DNA from: Thalassotalea mangrovi
Lineage (GTDB): Bacteria > Pseudomonadota > Gammaproteobacteria > Enterobacterales > Alteromonadaceae
Reading direction: 5' to 3'
Assembly: GCF_005116735.1 (NCBI RefSeq)
Contig: NZ_SWDB01000004.1
Location: 1-64,000 of the forward strand
DNA length: 64,000 nucleotides
Shown: piece by piece, positions 24,196 through 33,064 of the stretch
How positions within the stretch are numbered: the first letter of the stretch is position 1
How the letters are laid out: the number at the start of each line of letters is the position of its first letter
Translations under genes and position numbers: made by a program
Notes under the pieces: generated by a model
What the model saw: only the letters and a program-made list of their open reading frames with translations
What the model was told of the DNA's origin: nothing
Databases searched by the model: none

Positions 24196-24219
24196 TTGGC
24201 ATCGCATCCCTGAACTTTT

Positions 24220-24246
24220 AAGGCACCTTTATGGTGCCTTTTGTAT
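24220..24246 (+). terminator. terminator after znuD
   Basis: AAGGCACC (24220-24227) pairs with GGTGCCTT (24233-24240) around a 5-base loop and is followed by TTGTATTC. It is 25 bp past the receptor stop. Confidence 0.8.
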
Positions 24247-24374
24247 TCTTTAGAAACGAGAAACTTGAACTGGCCCTGTGGTGTTTGATTGTCGATAAAA
24301 CTAGAAACCGTCGTTCAGGGTTAGCAAAGATTCCCTGTCGTGGCAGGGAATGACTCAGTGCCGCTCACCTCACT

Positions 24375-24577
24375 CGGAGTGACGTTTTTTGTCACGTACC
24401 CGAAACAATCTTCGATTGTGTACTCGAAGTGACGTTTTCTGTCACGTACCCGGAACAATCTTTGATTGTGTTCTCGGAGTGACGTTTTCTGTCACGTATC
24501 CGGAACAATCTTTGATTGTGTTCTCTGAGTGACGCTTTTTGTCACGTGCCCGGAACAATCTTAGATTGTGTGCTCGA
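24375..24577. repeat. 50-bp tandem repeat of paired hairpins, four copies
   Basis: Units starting at 24379, 24429, 24479 and 24529 have an exact 50-bp period. Each unit has two hairpins, GTGAC-loop-GTCAC and ACAATC-loop-GATTGT, separated by the linkers GTACCCGGA and GTNCTCGGA. The array ends 11 bp before the stop codon of the CvfB-like gene. A REP-like palindrome (GATTCCCTG/CAGGGAATG) lies just before it at 24329-24348. It follows the same plan as the hairpin rows near 34, 47-53, 58 and 62 kb. Confidence 0.9.
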
Positions 24578-24587
24578 AACGGCGCTG

Positions 24588-25427
24588 CTACTTCTTGTCT
24601 TTCAACCGAAAGCCCGAATCCAGCAGTTCTATTTTGCCTTGCTTCAGCAGGTTACCGATGGTGGATTTGAAGGTCTTTTTACTCACTCCAAAAACACGCT
24701 TAATTTCATCCGGACTACTTTTGTCATGCAGACTGCAATATCCCTTGTGAGCGTTTAAATACTCCATTAACGAAGGTGCAAAATCTTTGATTTTTCCTAA
24801 ACCTCCGCGAGTCAGGATTAAATCGATGCGACCATCATCGCGGACATTTTTAATAAAACCATTGAGCCTCTGGCCAGTGCGCAAATGCTGGAACACCTCG
24901 TTATCGTACAATAAGCCCCAATGCTGGTTATTGACGATGGCCTTAAAGCCTAAATCGGTTTTGGTAGCGATGATTAATTCGACCTGCTCCCCGATTTCAT
25001 AGCGGGCGGGCCAGATATCGAGGTATTTATCCAGCTTGCTGGAAGCGGCGATGCGGTCGGTATGGTGATCGCGATATAATTTCACCAGGTACGACTTGCC
25101 GACGACCATGCGATTCTTCTGCTGGTTATAAGGGACCAGCAGATCTTTGGGCAGGCCCCAATCCAGGAACGCGCCCATTTTATTAACCTGGACCACCTTT
25201 AAATAGGCAAAATCGTCAAGTTGTGCTTTCGGTATTTCCGTGGTCGCGACCAATCGATCTTTTGAATCGTAATAGATAAAAGCCTGCAAATCCTGACCCT
25301 CTTCGGCGGACTCCGGCAGGTAGCGGGTCGGTAACAAAATCTCGCCCGATTCCGCACCATCAAGGTAGGCTCCGATTTCGGTAATTTTTACGATTTTCAG
25401 GGTGTTGGTTTTGCCGACGTCAGCCAT
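24588..25427 (-). CDS. S1-like RNA-binding protein, CvfB family
   Basis: A 279-residue protein of the CvfB/YitL family. Repeated beta-barrel S1-like domains fill most of it (KITEIGAYLDG near 14-24, VNKMGAFLDWG near 81-91, then a third S1-like repeat), and a winged-helix-like segment ends it (FGVSKKTFKSTIGNLLKQGKI). CvfB proteins bind RNA and affect virulence or regulation in Gram-positive bacteria; the molecular task in gammaproteobacteria is not settled. The gene is single, and the hairpin array lies directly beyond its 3' end. Confidence 0.8.
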   Translation of the reverse strand: MADVGKTNTLKIVKITEIGAYLDGAESGEILLPTRYLPESAEEGQDLQAFIYYDSKDRLVATTEIPKAQLDDFAYLKVVQVNKMGAFLDWGLPKDLLVPYNQQKNRMVVGKSYLVKLYRDHHTDRIAASSKLDKYLDIWPARYEIGEQVELIIATKTDLGFKAIVNNQHWGLLYDNEVFQHLRTGQRLNGFIKNVRDDGRIDLILTRGGLGKIKDFAPSLMEYLNAHKGYCSLHDKSSPDEIKRVFGVSKKTFKSTIGNLLKQGKIELLDSGFRLKDKK

Positions 25428-25528
25428 GTTGTTTACTCAGGGGGTAGGAAGGTTTAGGTTCGCATTTTACCAGCCTGAAATCGGTGTGCCTACTAAGGCT
25501 TAACAAAAAACTCCGTGCGGAATTGGTA

Positions 25529-26068
25529 TTAGCCATTTTGCACGGCGAGTTTTGTTTGAATGTATTCCTGATGGTTTAAATGCAATAAATCGGCAATTTT
25601 TCGGATCGTGTGCTCTTCAATAGCATCGAGTTTGCCATCACTCAACGCCAGCTGCCATAAACGTTCGACAATTTCGATGCGCTGTCCAAGGGTGAAGTGC
25701 TTGTTTACCAGGCTGGTATAGCGGTAGTAGTCGGTCGCATGAAATGATTCATCCTCAGCAGCGGCAAGGATCGCGTCGACTTCATTGCGCTCCAGGCCGA
25801 ACTGTTCGATTAACATTTGCTGGCAATAGCGCTTTTCCTCTTCAGTATATTCGTCATCGGCTCGTATTACTTCAAACAGTAACACCGCGGTTGCTACTTC
25901 TAATGACAGCACCTGGTTGACCACATCGTCTTGCTGTAGGGTTCTAAAAAATACACGTACGCGAGTTAGCATGACCGTCCAATATTCTTTGCCTGATAAT
26001 AATACTTTAAATCTAGCATCGAATTCTGACAAAGGTAACCCCCCTGACTGAGAGTTATTGTCGGTCAT
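25529..26068 (-). CDS. TerB-like (tellurite resistance B family) protein
   Basis: A helical protein of about 179 residues from the ATG at 26068. A reading frame extends 27 codons upstream to a GTG, but those residues look unlike the family. The core LEVATAVLLFEVIRADDEYT and, near the end, LWQLALSDGKLDAIEEHTIR are the two acidic helical repeats of TerB. Many chromosomal TerB-like proteins have no known link to tellurite; this one stands alone, so its role is unknown. The ribosome site is weak at both candidate starts. The 420-bp stretch upstream (26069-26489) is the promoter region shared with the efflux operon and contains a short stretch (TTTATACCAATCACATTAAG, about 26164-26183) of a type seen in many Alteromonadales. 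Confidence 0.75.
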   Translation of the reverse strand: MTDNNSQSGGLPLSEFDARFKVLLSGKEYWTVMLTRVRVFFRTLQQDDVVNQVLSLEVATAVLLFEVIRADDEYTEEEKRYCQQMLIEQFGLERNEVDAILAAAEDESFHATDYYRYTSLVNKHFTLGQRIEIVERLWQLALSDGKLDAIEEHTIRKIADLLHLNHQEYIQTKLAVQNG

Positions 26069-26489
26069 ATTCTGATGCTTGTTAGCGCAGGTGAACAGAG
26101 CCTGTATTGGAGAGTCGCCAACACGGTTATCTAATTTCAGCCAGTGCACAAATATTTTGCGTATTTATACCAATCACATTAAGTTTGTGCACAACTCAGA
26201 GTTAGGGCAGAGGCCCATTTGCAACATAGATTTCAACAAAATAGTCAAAACCGACTCCTTAAACGGGTTTTTCAATTAAAACCTGAATTTTTCCGGCAAA
26301 AATGTGATCAAAACCTACCTTTTAACTGAAAAAATATTTTTGGCATATCTCTATATAAAACAGCTTGTTATGTGATTTTTAAGTGGATTGTAATGACTTG
26401 TTACATGTGTTTACACATTTGTCAGTTACATTTGACTACAAATAGGTAACATATAGCGCAGAAAATTGCCTGAATACCGAGGTTTAAAC

Positions 26490-27680
26490 GTGAAAATCAA
26501 AAGAATCGTACTGCCATTTGTGATCCTGGGCGTGGGTGTAGGCTCTTTCCTTGGCCTTTCCAGTATGCGGAAACCACCAGAAGAGAAGCCTCAGGAAGAC
26601 GTCGTTCCTATTGTTGCTGTTAAGGATGTAACGCTTGGCTCTTTATCTTTGGATGTTTCGTCTTATGGCGTAATGCAACCGAAATATGAGACCCAGCTTA
26701 TTGCCCAGGTCAGCGGCCAGATTGTCAAACTTTCTGATACCTTCGTGCGCGGTGGATTTGTCGAGAAAGGTGAGTTACTGGCACAAATTGATCCAAGTGA
26801 TTATGAAGCGGCATTAGTCGATGCCGAAGCGACGCTTGCTTCTGCCCAAGCCGCACTAGAGCTTGAAAAAGCACAGGGCAAAGTGGCCGAACGCGAATGG
26901 CAGCGAATCAAAGACACATCGCCGACAGAGCTTAGCCTGCGCAAACCTCAGTTAGCGCAGGAAATGGCGCGGGTAAAAGCCGCTGAAGCTGCCGTTAAGC
27001 GGGCTCGTCGTAATTTACAGCGCACTAAGATTGTCGCCCCTTACGATGCCTTAGTTGCCGATCGTAATGTAGGCCTTGGCGCTGTGGTTGGTATGGGCAA
27101 TCCAATGGGCACGGTGATGTCAATTGCGAACGGTGAAATTCGCTTGCCGGTGGCCAATAATCAGTTACGGTTCTTGAAAAACCAGGGGGTTGGCAGTTCT
27201 GTGACCCTTACCTCTGACCAGGCGGCAAGTGGCCAATCCTGGCAGGGTAAAGTGGTTCGCTCCGAAGGTGTTATTGATAATCAGTCACGTATGTCTTACC
27301 TGGTGGTGGAAGTTACCGATCCATACGCTCTGCAACAACAAAAATCACCGCTTAAGTTTGGTACTTACTTAAATGCCAGTATTGACGGTATTAAGGTTGA
27401 AGATGCGGCGCTGGTACCGCGTCATTTGGTGCTTGATCAACAGGTTGCCATTATGAACGGTGACGATGCACTGGAATATCGCCAGGTCAATATTCTTCGC
27501 CAGCAAGGTAAATCGGTAGTGGTTGACCAGGGCTTAAACAATGGTGACAGAATTATCACGTCGGCACTGGATTATCCGCTTGCCGGCATGAAACTTGCGA
27601 TCCTGTCCGATGATGTCGACAGTCCTTTGGATGCTGAAAGCGACGAAAATGAAACTCAGGTCGCGTTGGGAGATAACTAA
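26490..27680 (+). CDS. RND efflux periplasmic adaptor subunit
   Basis: A 396-residue membrane fusion protein. It starts at GTG 26490, with GAGG seven bases upstream. An N-terminal membrane anchor (VLPFVILGVGVGSFLGL) is followed by a lipoyl half-motif, an alpha-helical hairpin rich in Ala, Glu and Lys (about 100-170), the second lipoyl half RTKIVAPYDALVADRNV and a beta-barrel domain. It links an inner-membrane RND pump to an outer-membrane channel. Its last base is the first base of the pump gene start codon, so translation is coupled. No tolC-like gene or local regulator is in the window; the substrate is unknown. Confidence 0.9.
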   Translation: MKIKRIVLPFVILGVGVGSFLGLSSMRKPPEEKPQEDVVPIVAVKDVTLGSLSLDVSSYGVMQPKYETQLIAQVSGQIVKLSDTFVRGGFVEKGELLAQIDPSDYEAALVDAEATLASAQAALELEKAQGKVAEREWQRIKDTSPTELSLRKPQLAQEMARVKAAEAAVKRARRNLQRTKIVAPYDALVADRNVGLGAVVGMGNPMGTVMSIANGEIRLPVANNQLRFLKNQGVGSSVTLTSDQAASGQSWQGKVVRSEGVIDNQSRMSYLVVEVTDPYALQQQKSPLKFGTYLNASIDGIKVEDAALVPRHLVLDQQVAIMNGDDALEYRQVNILRQQGKSVVVDQGLNNGDRIITSALDYPLAGMKLAILSDDVDSPLDAESDENETQVALGDN

Positions 27681-30600
27681 TGGATGATACCAAAAAAGGG
27701 ATCATTGCCTGGTTTGCCAGAAATCCGGTCGCCGCGAATTTATTGATGATCGTGATTATCCTTGGTGGCTTGTTCACTATGGGTACCATTCGCAAGCAGA
27801 TATTTCCGCAAATCGAAATCAACTGGTTACGTTACCAGGCCATGTATCCTGGTGCTGCGCCCCAGGAAGTGGAAGAAGGCATCACCATTAAAGTTGAAGA
27901 GGCTTTAGAGTCGGTACAGGGGCTGGAACGCACCATTACCTATTCGGGCCGTAATAACTCCAATGGTTGGTTTCGAATCGACGACAACTATGATGCCCAG
28001 GTGGTGCTTGAAGAAGTAAAATCGGCGATTGACTCTATTTCTACCTTTCCGGCGGGGATGGAACGACCGACGGTTGAACGCGTAAAAATGGAACAGGAAG
28101 TTCTGTTTATCAGCTTGTATGGCGACCTGTCACAAATTCAACTGAAAGAATTAGGCCGCAAAGTTCACGATGAAATCCGTAAATTGCCGATGGTGAGCAT
28201 CGTCAATTTTCACAGTGGCCTGGATTATGAAATCGCCATTGAAGTATCGAAAGATAAGTTACGCGCTTATGATTTGAGTTTCTCTGATGTTGCCAGTGCA
28301 GTTCGTAACTGGTCGCGAAATATGTCGGCCGGACAGATTCGCGCGGAAAATGGCTATATCAATCTGCGGGTAGAAAACCAGGCATATATTGGCCAGGAGT
28401 TCGAGCGCCTGCCGCTGATCACCCGTGAAGATGGTTCAAAAGTATTGCTGGGCGAAGTCGCTACTATCAGTGATGGATTCGAACAGGGTATTCAGTACTC
28501 GAAATTTAATGGCAAAAATGCGGTGAGTTTTGAAGTCAAAGCGGCGCCGGATCAAAGCATCACCGACATCGCTAAAATCGTCAATAACTACATCGAAGCC
28601 AAACAAAAGACCTTGCCTGAAGGCGTCGCTATCGATGCTTGGGTCGACTTGACCGAGTACCTGGAAGAACGACTGGATATGATGCTGTCGAATCTTTTGG
28701 GAGGAGCGATACTGGTATTTTTAATGTTGGCATTGTTCCTGCGCATTCGCCTGGCGTTCTGGGTAATGATGGGCCTACCGGTTTGTTTCCTCGGTACCCT
28801 GTTGTTTATGCCGATGTCCTTTATCAATGTCACCATCAGTTTAACTAGCTTGTTTGCCTTTATCATGGTGCTGGGTATCGTCGTTGATGATGCCATCGTG
28901 ATGGGCGAAAGTGCCCATACGGAAGTGGAAAAGAATGGTAATAACATCGACAGCGTGATCCGCGGCGTGAAACGGGTTGCAATCCCGGCGACATTCGGGG
29001 TGTTAACTACCATTGCCGCCTTTATGCCATTTGTCATGGCTGATGGTCCACAGGCCGCCTGGGGACAGGCGATAGGTATGGTGGTTGTGTTATGTCTGGT
29101 GTTCTCGCTGATTGAGTCTAAGTTAATCTTACCGACGCACCTGGCCTCGATGAAAACCAAGGTTCATAACCCAAAAAATCCATTCGATGTTGCCCGCCGG
29201 AAAATCGACAATGGCCTGAAATCCTTCATTGAGAACGTATATCGCCCGATGCTGGTAAAAACCGTCGAGTATCGCTATGCCCTGGTGTGTTCATTCCTGG
29301 CCTTTGTGCTGATCTGTATTGGTATTATGCAGGCTGGATTTGTGCGGGATACCGGGATGCCGAAAATCCCTCATGATTTCCCTAAAGTTCGCCTGGAAAT
29401 GAACCTGGATACCTCTGAGCAGGCGACCCTTAATGCGATTCGGGCGATTGAGAAGTCGATTGTCGAGGTAGATAACGAGCTTGAACAAGAATACGGCCAG
29501 AAGATGATTGCGTCGATGGCGGTGTATGTGGAAAGCCGCACTCGGGCGAATATGACGATTAAGTTAGTGCACCCGGAAGATCGTCCACTGAATACGTTCG
29601 AACTTGCCGAGTTATGGCGGGCTAACCTGCCGGTTATTCCTGGCGTAAAAGAGCTTAATATTCAGGATAGCCTGTTCGATAACCAGATGGATGATGGTGA
29701 TATCGGCTTCCGCCTGGAAAGTCAGGATGGTCCGCAATTGTTGGCCGCCTCTCGTGAGTTGAAGGAAAAACTAAATTCACTGGTTGGGGTTAGCGATGTC
29801 AATGACTCTCGTATGGACGCGGCCCAGGAAGTACAATTTGACTTAAAACCGCTGGCGTATTCGTTAGGTCTTACCCTTGCCGACGTCGCATCTCAGGTGG
29901 GTTACAGTTTCTATGGACTGGAGGCGCAACGTATCCTGCGTAACGGCGAAGAAATCAAAGTGATGGTGCGTTACCCATTAGAACAACGTAGCTCAATCGG
30001 CCATGTGGAAGACGTGATGATCAAAGCGCCAAATGGTGCGGAAGTGCCGCTATCAGAAATTGCTGATATTCGCATTACCGATGGCGTTAACCAGATCCGT
30101 CGTGAAAATGGTGCCCGCCTGATAAATGTCTGGGCTAAGGTTGATAACTTCCAGGCGGATAAATTCCAGATCGCAAAAGACATTCGCGAGAATTTTATTC
30201 CCGAGCTGAGAAAGAAATATCCCGGCTTAAATAGTGAACTCGGTGGCCAGATCCAGGAAGAAATTGACAGTCAGAACACCTTGATTCGTGACTTCGTCAT
30301 TACCTTGCTGATCGTTTATAGCTTGTTGGCGATTCCATTACGTTCCTATAGCCAGCCAATCATCATTATGTCGGTGATCCCGTTTGGTTTTATCGGTGCG
30401 GTCATTGGTCATATGGTGCATGGCCTGGATTTAAGTATCTTCTCATACTTTGGCCTTATTGCGGCTGCCGGTGTGGTGGTCAACGATTCCCTGGTGATGA
30501 TAGATTTTGTCAACAAAGCCCGAGCTGAGGGCATGGCGGCAGCCAGAGCCGTCGTAGAGGCGGGTTGTAAACGCTTCAGAGCGATCTTGTTGACCTCGTT

Positions 30601-30844
30601 AACCACCTTTATCGGCCTGGTGCCTATCATGCTGGAAACCAGTATGCAGGCGAAAATGGTGGTACCGATGGCGGTATCGTTAGCTTACGGCGTGTTGTTT
30701 GCCACAGTGGTGACTCTGATTCTGATCCCTTGTTTGTATATCGTTTTCCAAGATATCGGGCGCGGCTTCAAACGCATGTTTGCCTGGTTTAAAGGCGATG
30801 AGAAAAAACCGTCAGTTGAAGCGGAAACAGTATCGGAATCCTAA
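27680..30844 (+). CDS. RND efflux transporter permease
   Basis: A 1054-residue inner-membrane pump of the AcrB/HAE1-like type. The first membrane helix (NPVAANLLMIVIILGGL) is followed by a large periplasmic domain, helices 2-6, a second periplasmic domain and helices 7-12. Helix 4 has GIVVDDAIVMGE with the paired Asp residues of proton transport, and helix 10 has AAAGVVVNDSLVMIDFVN. The tail is hydrophilic. It uses the proton gradient to expel compounds; which ones cannot be told. It shares one base with the adaptor gene and is followed by a clear terminator. Confidence 0.92.
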   Translation: MDDTKKGIIAWFARNPVAANLLMIVIILGGLFTMGTIRKQIFPQIEINWLRYQAMYPGAAPQEVEEGITIKVEEALESVQGLERTITYSGRNNSNGWFRIDDNYDAQVVLEEVKSAIDSISTFPAGMERPTVERVKMEQEVLFISLYGDLSQIQLKELGRKVHDEIRKLPMVSIVNFHSGLDYEIAIEVSKDKLRAYDLSFSDVASAVRNWSRNMSAGQIRAENGYINLRVENQAYIGQEFERLPLITREDGSKVLLGEVATISDGFEQGIQYSKFNGKNAVSFEVKAAPDQSITDIAKIVNNYIEAKQKTLPEGVAIDAWVDLTEYLEERLDMMLSNLLGGAILVFLMLALFLRIRLAFWVMMGLPVCFLGTLLFMPMSFINVTISLTSLFAFIMVLGIVVDDAIVMGESAHTEVEKNGNNIDSVIRGVKRVAIPATFGVLTTIAAFMPFVMADGPQAAWGQAIGMVVVLCLVFSLIESKLILPTHLASMKTKVHNPKNPFDVARRKIDNGLKSFIENVYRPMLVKTVEYRYALVCSFLAFVLICIGIMQAGFVRDTGMPKIPHDFPKVRLEMNLDTSEQATLNAIRAIEKSIVEVDNELEQEYGQKMIASMAVYVESRTRANMTIKLVHPEDRPLNTFELAELWRANLPVIPGVKELNIQDSLFDNQMDDGDIGFRLESQDGPQLLAASRELKEKLNSLVGVSDVNDSRMDAAQEVQFDLKPLAYSLGLTLADVASQVGYSFYGLEAQRILRNGEEIKVMVRYPLEQRSSIGHVEDVMIKAPNGAEVPLSEIADIRITDGVNQIRRENGARLINVWAKVDNFQADKFQIAKDIRENFIPELRKKYPGLNSELGGQIQEEIDSQNTLIRDFVITLLIVYSLLAIPLRSYSQPIIIMSVIPFGFIGAVIGHMVHGLDLSIFSYFGLIAAAGVVVNDSLVMIDFVNKARAEGMAAARAVVEAGCKRFRAILLTSLTTFIGLVPIMLETSMQAKMVVPMAVSLAYGVLFATVVTLILIPCLYIVFQDIGRGFKRMFAWFKGDEKKPSVEAETVSES

Positions 30845-30860
30845 GGATTCGCGAACATAA

Positions 30861-30890
30861 AAAAAGGGCCAACTCGATTGGCCCTTTTTT
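30861..30890. terminator. terminator after the RND operon
   Basis: AAAAAGGGCCAA pairs with TTGGCCCTTTTT around a 5-base loop, with T-runs on both strands. It also lies 43 bp past the convergent oxygenase gene. Confidence 0.92.
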
Positions 30891-30932
30891 ATGGCTGACA
30901 ATAAAGTTAATGTCGGCCGATGACAGCATTCG

Positions 30933-31772
30933 TTAGTCTTTAACGCCCAACTCGCGCAACCGTTCTAAAAGGTAACTAGCCTGGGTATGGCGTTCCGATA
31001 ACACCACTTCAGATCGAGGGTGTAAAAACAGCGGCAGGGAAATTCGCGACTTTTTCATATCGGCCCCTTCCGGGTTAATTACCCGGTGGCTGGTCGATGG
31101 AAAATAGCCGCCACTGGCTTCCTGCAACATATCGCCAATATTGATGATCAAGTTACCAAAATCGGACGGCACATCCATCCATTCGCCGGTATTCAACTGT
31201 ACCTGCAGGCCTGGTTCATTGGCCGCTGGCAAAATGGTTAACAGGTTGATGTCCTCATGAGCGGCGGCTCGAATGGCGCCCGGTTGTTCATCCCCCTGCA
31301 ACGGTGGGTAGTGCAAGACCCGTAACAGGGTATTTGGCGTATCTTTAATCATGTTCGATAACGGCTCATGATAAAGCTTTGATACTTCATCGGGACTGTA
31401 TTTTTCAACCCAGTCGAGTAATTCCTGTGCTAAGGAAGACGCCTTTTGATAGTAATCGAGGATTTCCTCTTTTAGACTCTGCGGGATGCGACCCCAGGGA
31501 TATACGTGATAGTACTCTTTGATATCTTTTTCTTTATGGCCTTTGGCGGTTTCTGAAATTTGAGGGCTGAAATATCCATCCTGTTTTTTAGGATCAAAGG
31601 CATAGTCATATTTTTCCTCAGAGTCGAAAAATTTTTGCCAGTTTTGATAAATGGATTCCACTAATTGCTGTTGGATTGGGTGATTTTTCAAAACCCCGAA
31701 CCCAGTTTCCCGCAACGAGGCGACAAACTGTTGTGCGGCCTCAGGGTGTCGATAGTCAACTACCTGCATCAT
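30933..31772 (-). CDS. 2-oxoglutarate/Fe(II)-dependent oxygenase (isopenicillin N synthase-like)
   Basis: A 279-residue enzyme of the isopenicillin N synthase-like group. The N-terminal DIOX_N-type part includes GFGVLKNHPI. The iron ligands are His and Asp in AAHEDINLLTIL and a distal His in STSHRVINP, and the 2-oxoglutarate-binding Arg is in KSRISLPLFLHP. It should hydroxylate or oxidise a small molecule with oxygen; the substrate is unknown. The start ATG follows AGGAG. Such single oxygenases are common in gammaproteobacteria outside any antibiotic cluster, and no cluster is present here. Confidence 0.85.
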   Translation of the reverse strand: MMQVVDYRHPEAAQQFVASLRETGFGVLKNHPIQQQLVESIYQNWQKFFDSEEKYDYAFDPKKQDGYFSPQISETAKGHKEKDIKEYYHVYPWGRIPQSLKEEILDYYQKASSLAQELLDWVEKYSPDEVSKLYHEPLSNMIKDTPNTLLRVLHYPPLQGDEQPGAIRAAAHEDINLLTILPAANEPGLQVQLNTGEWMDVPSDFGNLIINIGDMLQEASGGYFPSTSHRVINPEGADMKKSRISLPLFLHPRSEVVLSERHTQASYLLERLRELGVKD

Positions 31773-31967
31773 AATCTTGTACTCCTGTGTTGCTACACAT
31801 TTTATACCAATTCCGGAGTGATAACATAGCGATAGCTATCGTGTATTGCTAATGCGTTGCCGCGAAGAACATTGCCGATATGAATGGTTACTGCTATGTT
31901 GGTTAAAGTCACTGCCGATAACAATGATGACAGTCAGTGCAAGCTTATTAAAAGAAAGGGGAAATTG

Positions 31968-32294
31968 ATGAAACCATTCCTGTTATCCATCGCTGTAACG
32001 GTTTGTTTGTCCGCCTGTTCTTCATCCAATGCGGTTAATTGTGATGACATTCAAGTGAGCATGGAGCAGCAAAATGAATGTATTAGCCTCAAAAAGCAGA
32101 TTGATAACGCTCGTGGCCAGCCGATACTGCGCACCGAATTGGAGCGCCGCTATGAGCAAGACTGTCTGAACCTTCGTTATTATCGTGATGATCAAGTGGT
32201 GGAGCGTTGCCAGAACCAGGAACAACTGGAGGAAGTGCGCAAAGAAGCCGAGCAGGAAGCCATTGACGAGAAGAAACAGCTTTCCTCCTGGTAA
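31968..32294 (+). CDS. small lipoprotein, unknown function
   Basis: A 108-residue protein from the ATG at 31968, which has AAGGGG about seven bases upstream. The signal peptide ends in the lipobox LSAC, so Cys18 should be lipidated. The rest is charged and helical (rich in Glu, Gln and Arg), with three further cysteines spaced at NCDDI, QNECISL and DCLNL plus one in RCQNQ, suggesting disulfides. That fits with the thioredoxin-like gene 33 bp downstream, which could act on it. No family recognised. Confidence 0.7.
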   Translation: MKPFLLSIAVTVCLSACSSSNAVNCDDIQVSMEQQNECISLKKQIDNARGQPILRTELERRYEQDCLNLRYYRDDQVVERCQNQEQLEEVRKEAEQEAIDEKKQLSSW

Positions 32295-32327
32295 TGCCAA
32301 AAAATGAAGTCGTAGGTTGTAAATTAT

Positions 32328-32837
32328 ATGTCTAAAGCTATATCGATATTTTTATGTTCTCTGGTTGTGCTAGCCGGGTTTGGTTTATATAGCATGCTTG
32401 GACAGGCTCAGAGTGAGGCAAGATCCAGCACTGGTAATATTGCCGAGCAGCAGCTTAAGCAGTTACTGGAGCAACATCAGGGAGATGTAATTTACCTCGA
32501 TTTCTGGGCATCCTGGTGCATACCCTGTCGTAAATCCTTCCCGTGGATGAATGAGATGCAGAGTAAATATCAGGATCAGGGTTTTAAAGTCATTACCATC
32601 AACCTCGATGTTGATAAAAGCTTCGCTAAAGAATTCCTCAAACAATATCCCGCCGATTTCACCGTAATCTATGATCCGGAAGGTAAGATAGGGGAGGCAT
32701 ACCAGCTAAAAGGCATGCCAACCAGCTATGTGATTGGTCGTGATGGCAGTGTGGTTCGTGAAGAAGTCGGATTTTTTGAGGATAAAGTCGCTGAGTACGA
32801 ACAAAAGTTAGTGGAAATCTTGAACGCACAGCCCTGA
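32328..32837 (+). CDS. TlpA/ResA-like thioredoxin-fold protein
   Basis: A 169-residue exported thioredoxin-fold protein. Residues 5-24 form a membrane anchor or signal peptide. The active site is WASWCIPCRKSFP with a CIPC pair, and the cis-proline motif GMPTSYV is present; the segment YLDFWASWC is typical of TlpA/ResA. Such proteins reduce disulfides on the periplasmic side, for example in cytochrome c assembly. No cytochrome genes lie nearby. It probably shares an operon with the cysteine-containing lipoprotein just upstream. Confidence 0.85.
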   Translation: MSKAISIFLCSLVVLAGFGLYSMLGQAQSEARSSTGNIAEQQLKQLLEQHQGDVIYLDFWASWCIPCRKSFPWMNEMQSKYQDQGFKVITINLDVDKSFAKEFLKQYPADFTVIYDPEGKIGEAYQLKGMPTSYVIGRDGSVVREEVGFFEDKVAEYEQKLVEILNAQP

Positions 32838-33064
32838 ACCTCAGGATTATCAGTAATGAATCACCTCCTGTCACCAAACCTTCTTAAAAGCTTCATAATT
32901 GTAGAAAGATAATTTTTTATAACGGAAACAATCGGTAATAACCGGGAGAATACTTTTGCTTTAGAATAAACCGGCATGCAGGGCCACTGGTATTTATAAT
33001 AAGTTGTTGAATTTCATCTTTTAAACTACCTTTTCAGAGAGTTTGTCAAAATCGGGGGTAGTTG

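Noticed and set aside
28588-29160. A 190-codon minus-strand open frame opposite the RND pump gene
   Set aside because: It is antisense to a well-supported gene, has no family resemblance and low-complexity composition.
32868-32885. Pho box before the porin gene
   Set aside because: Only one half (CTGTCAC) matches; the second half is poor, so phosphate control is not supported.
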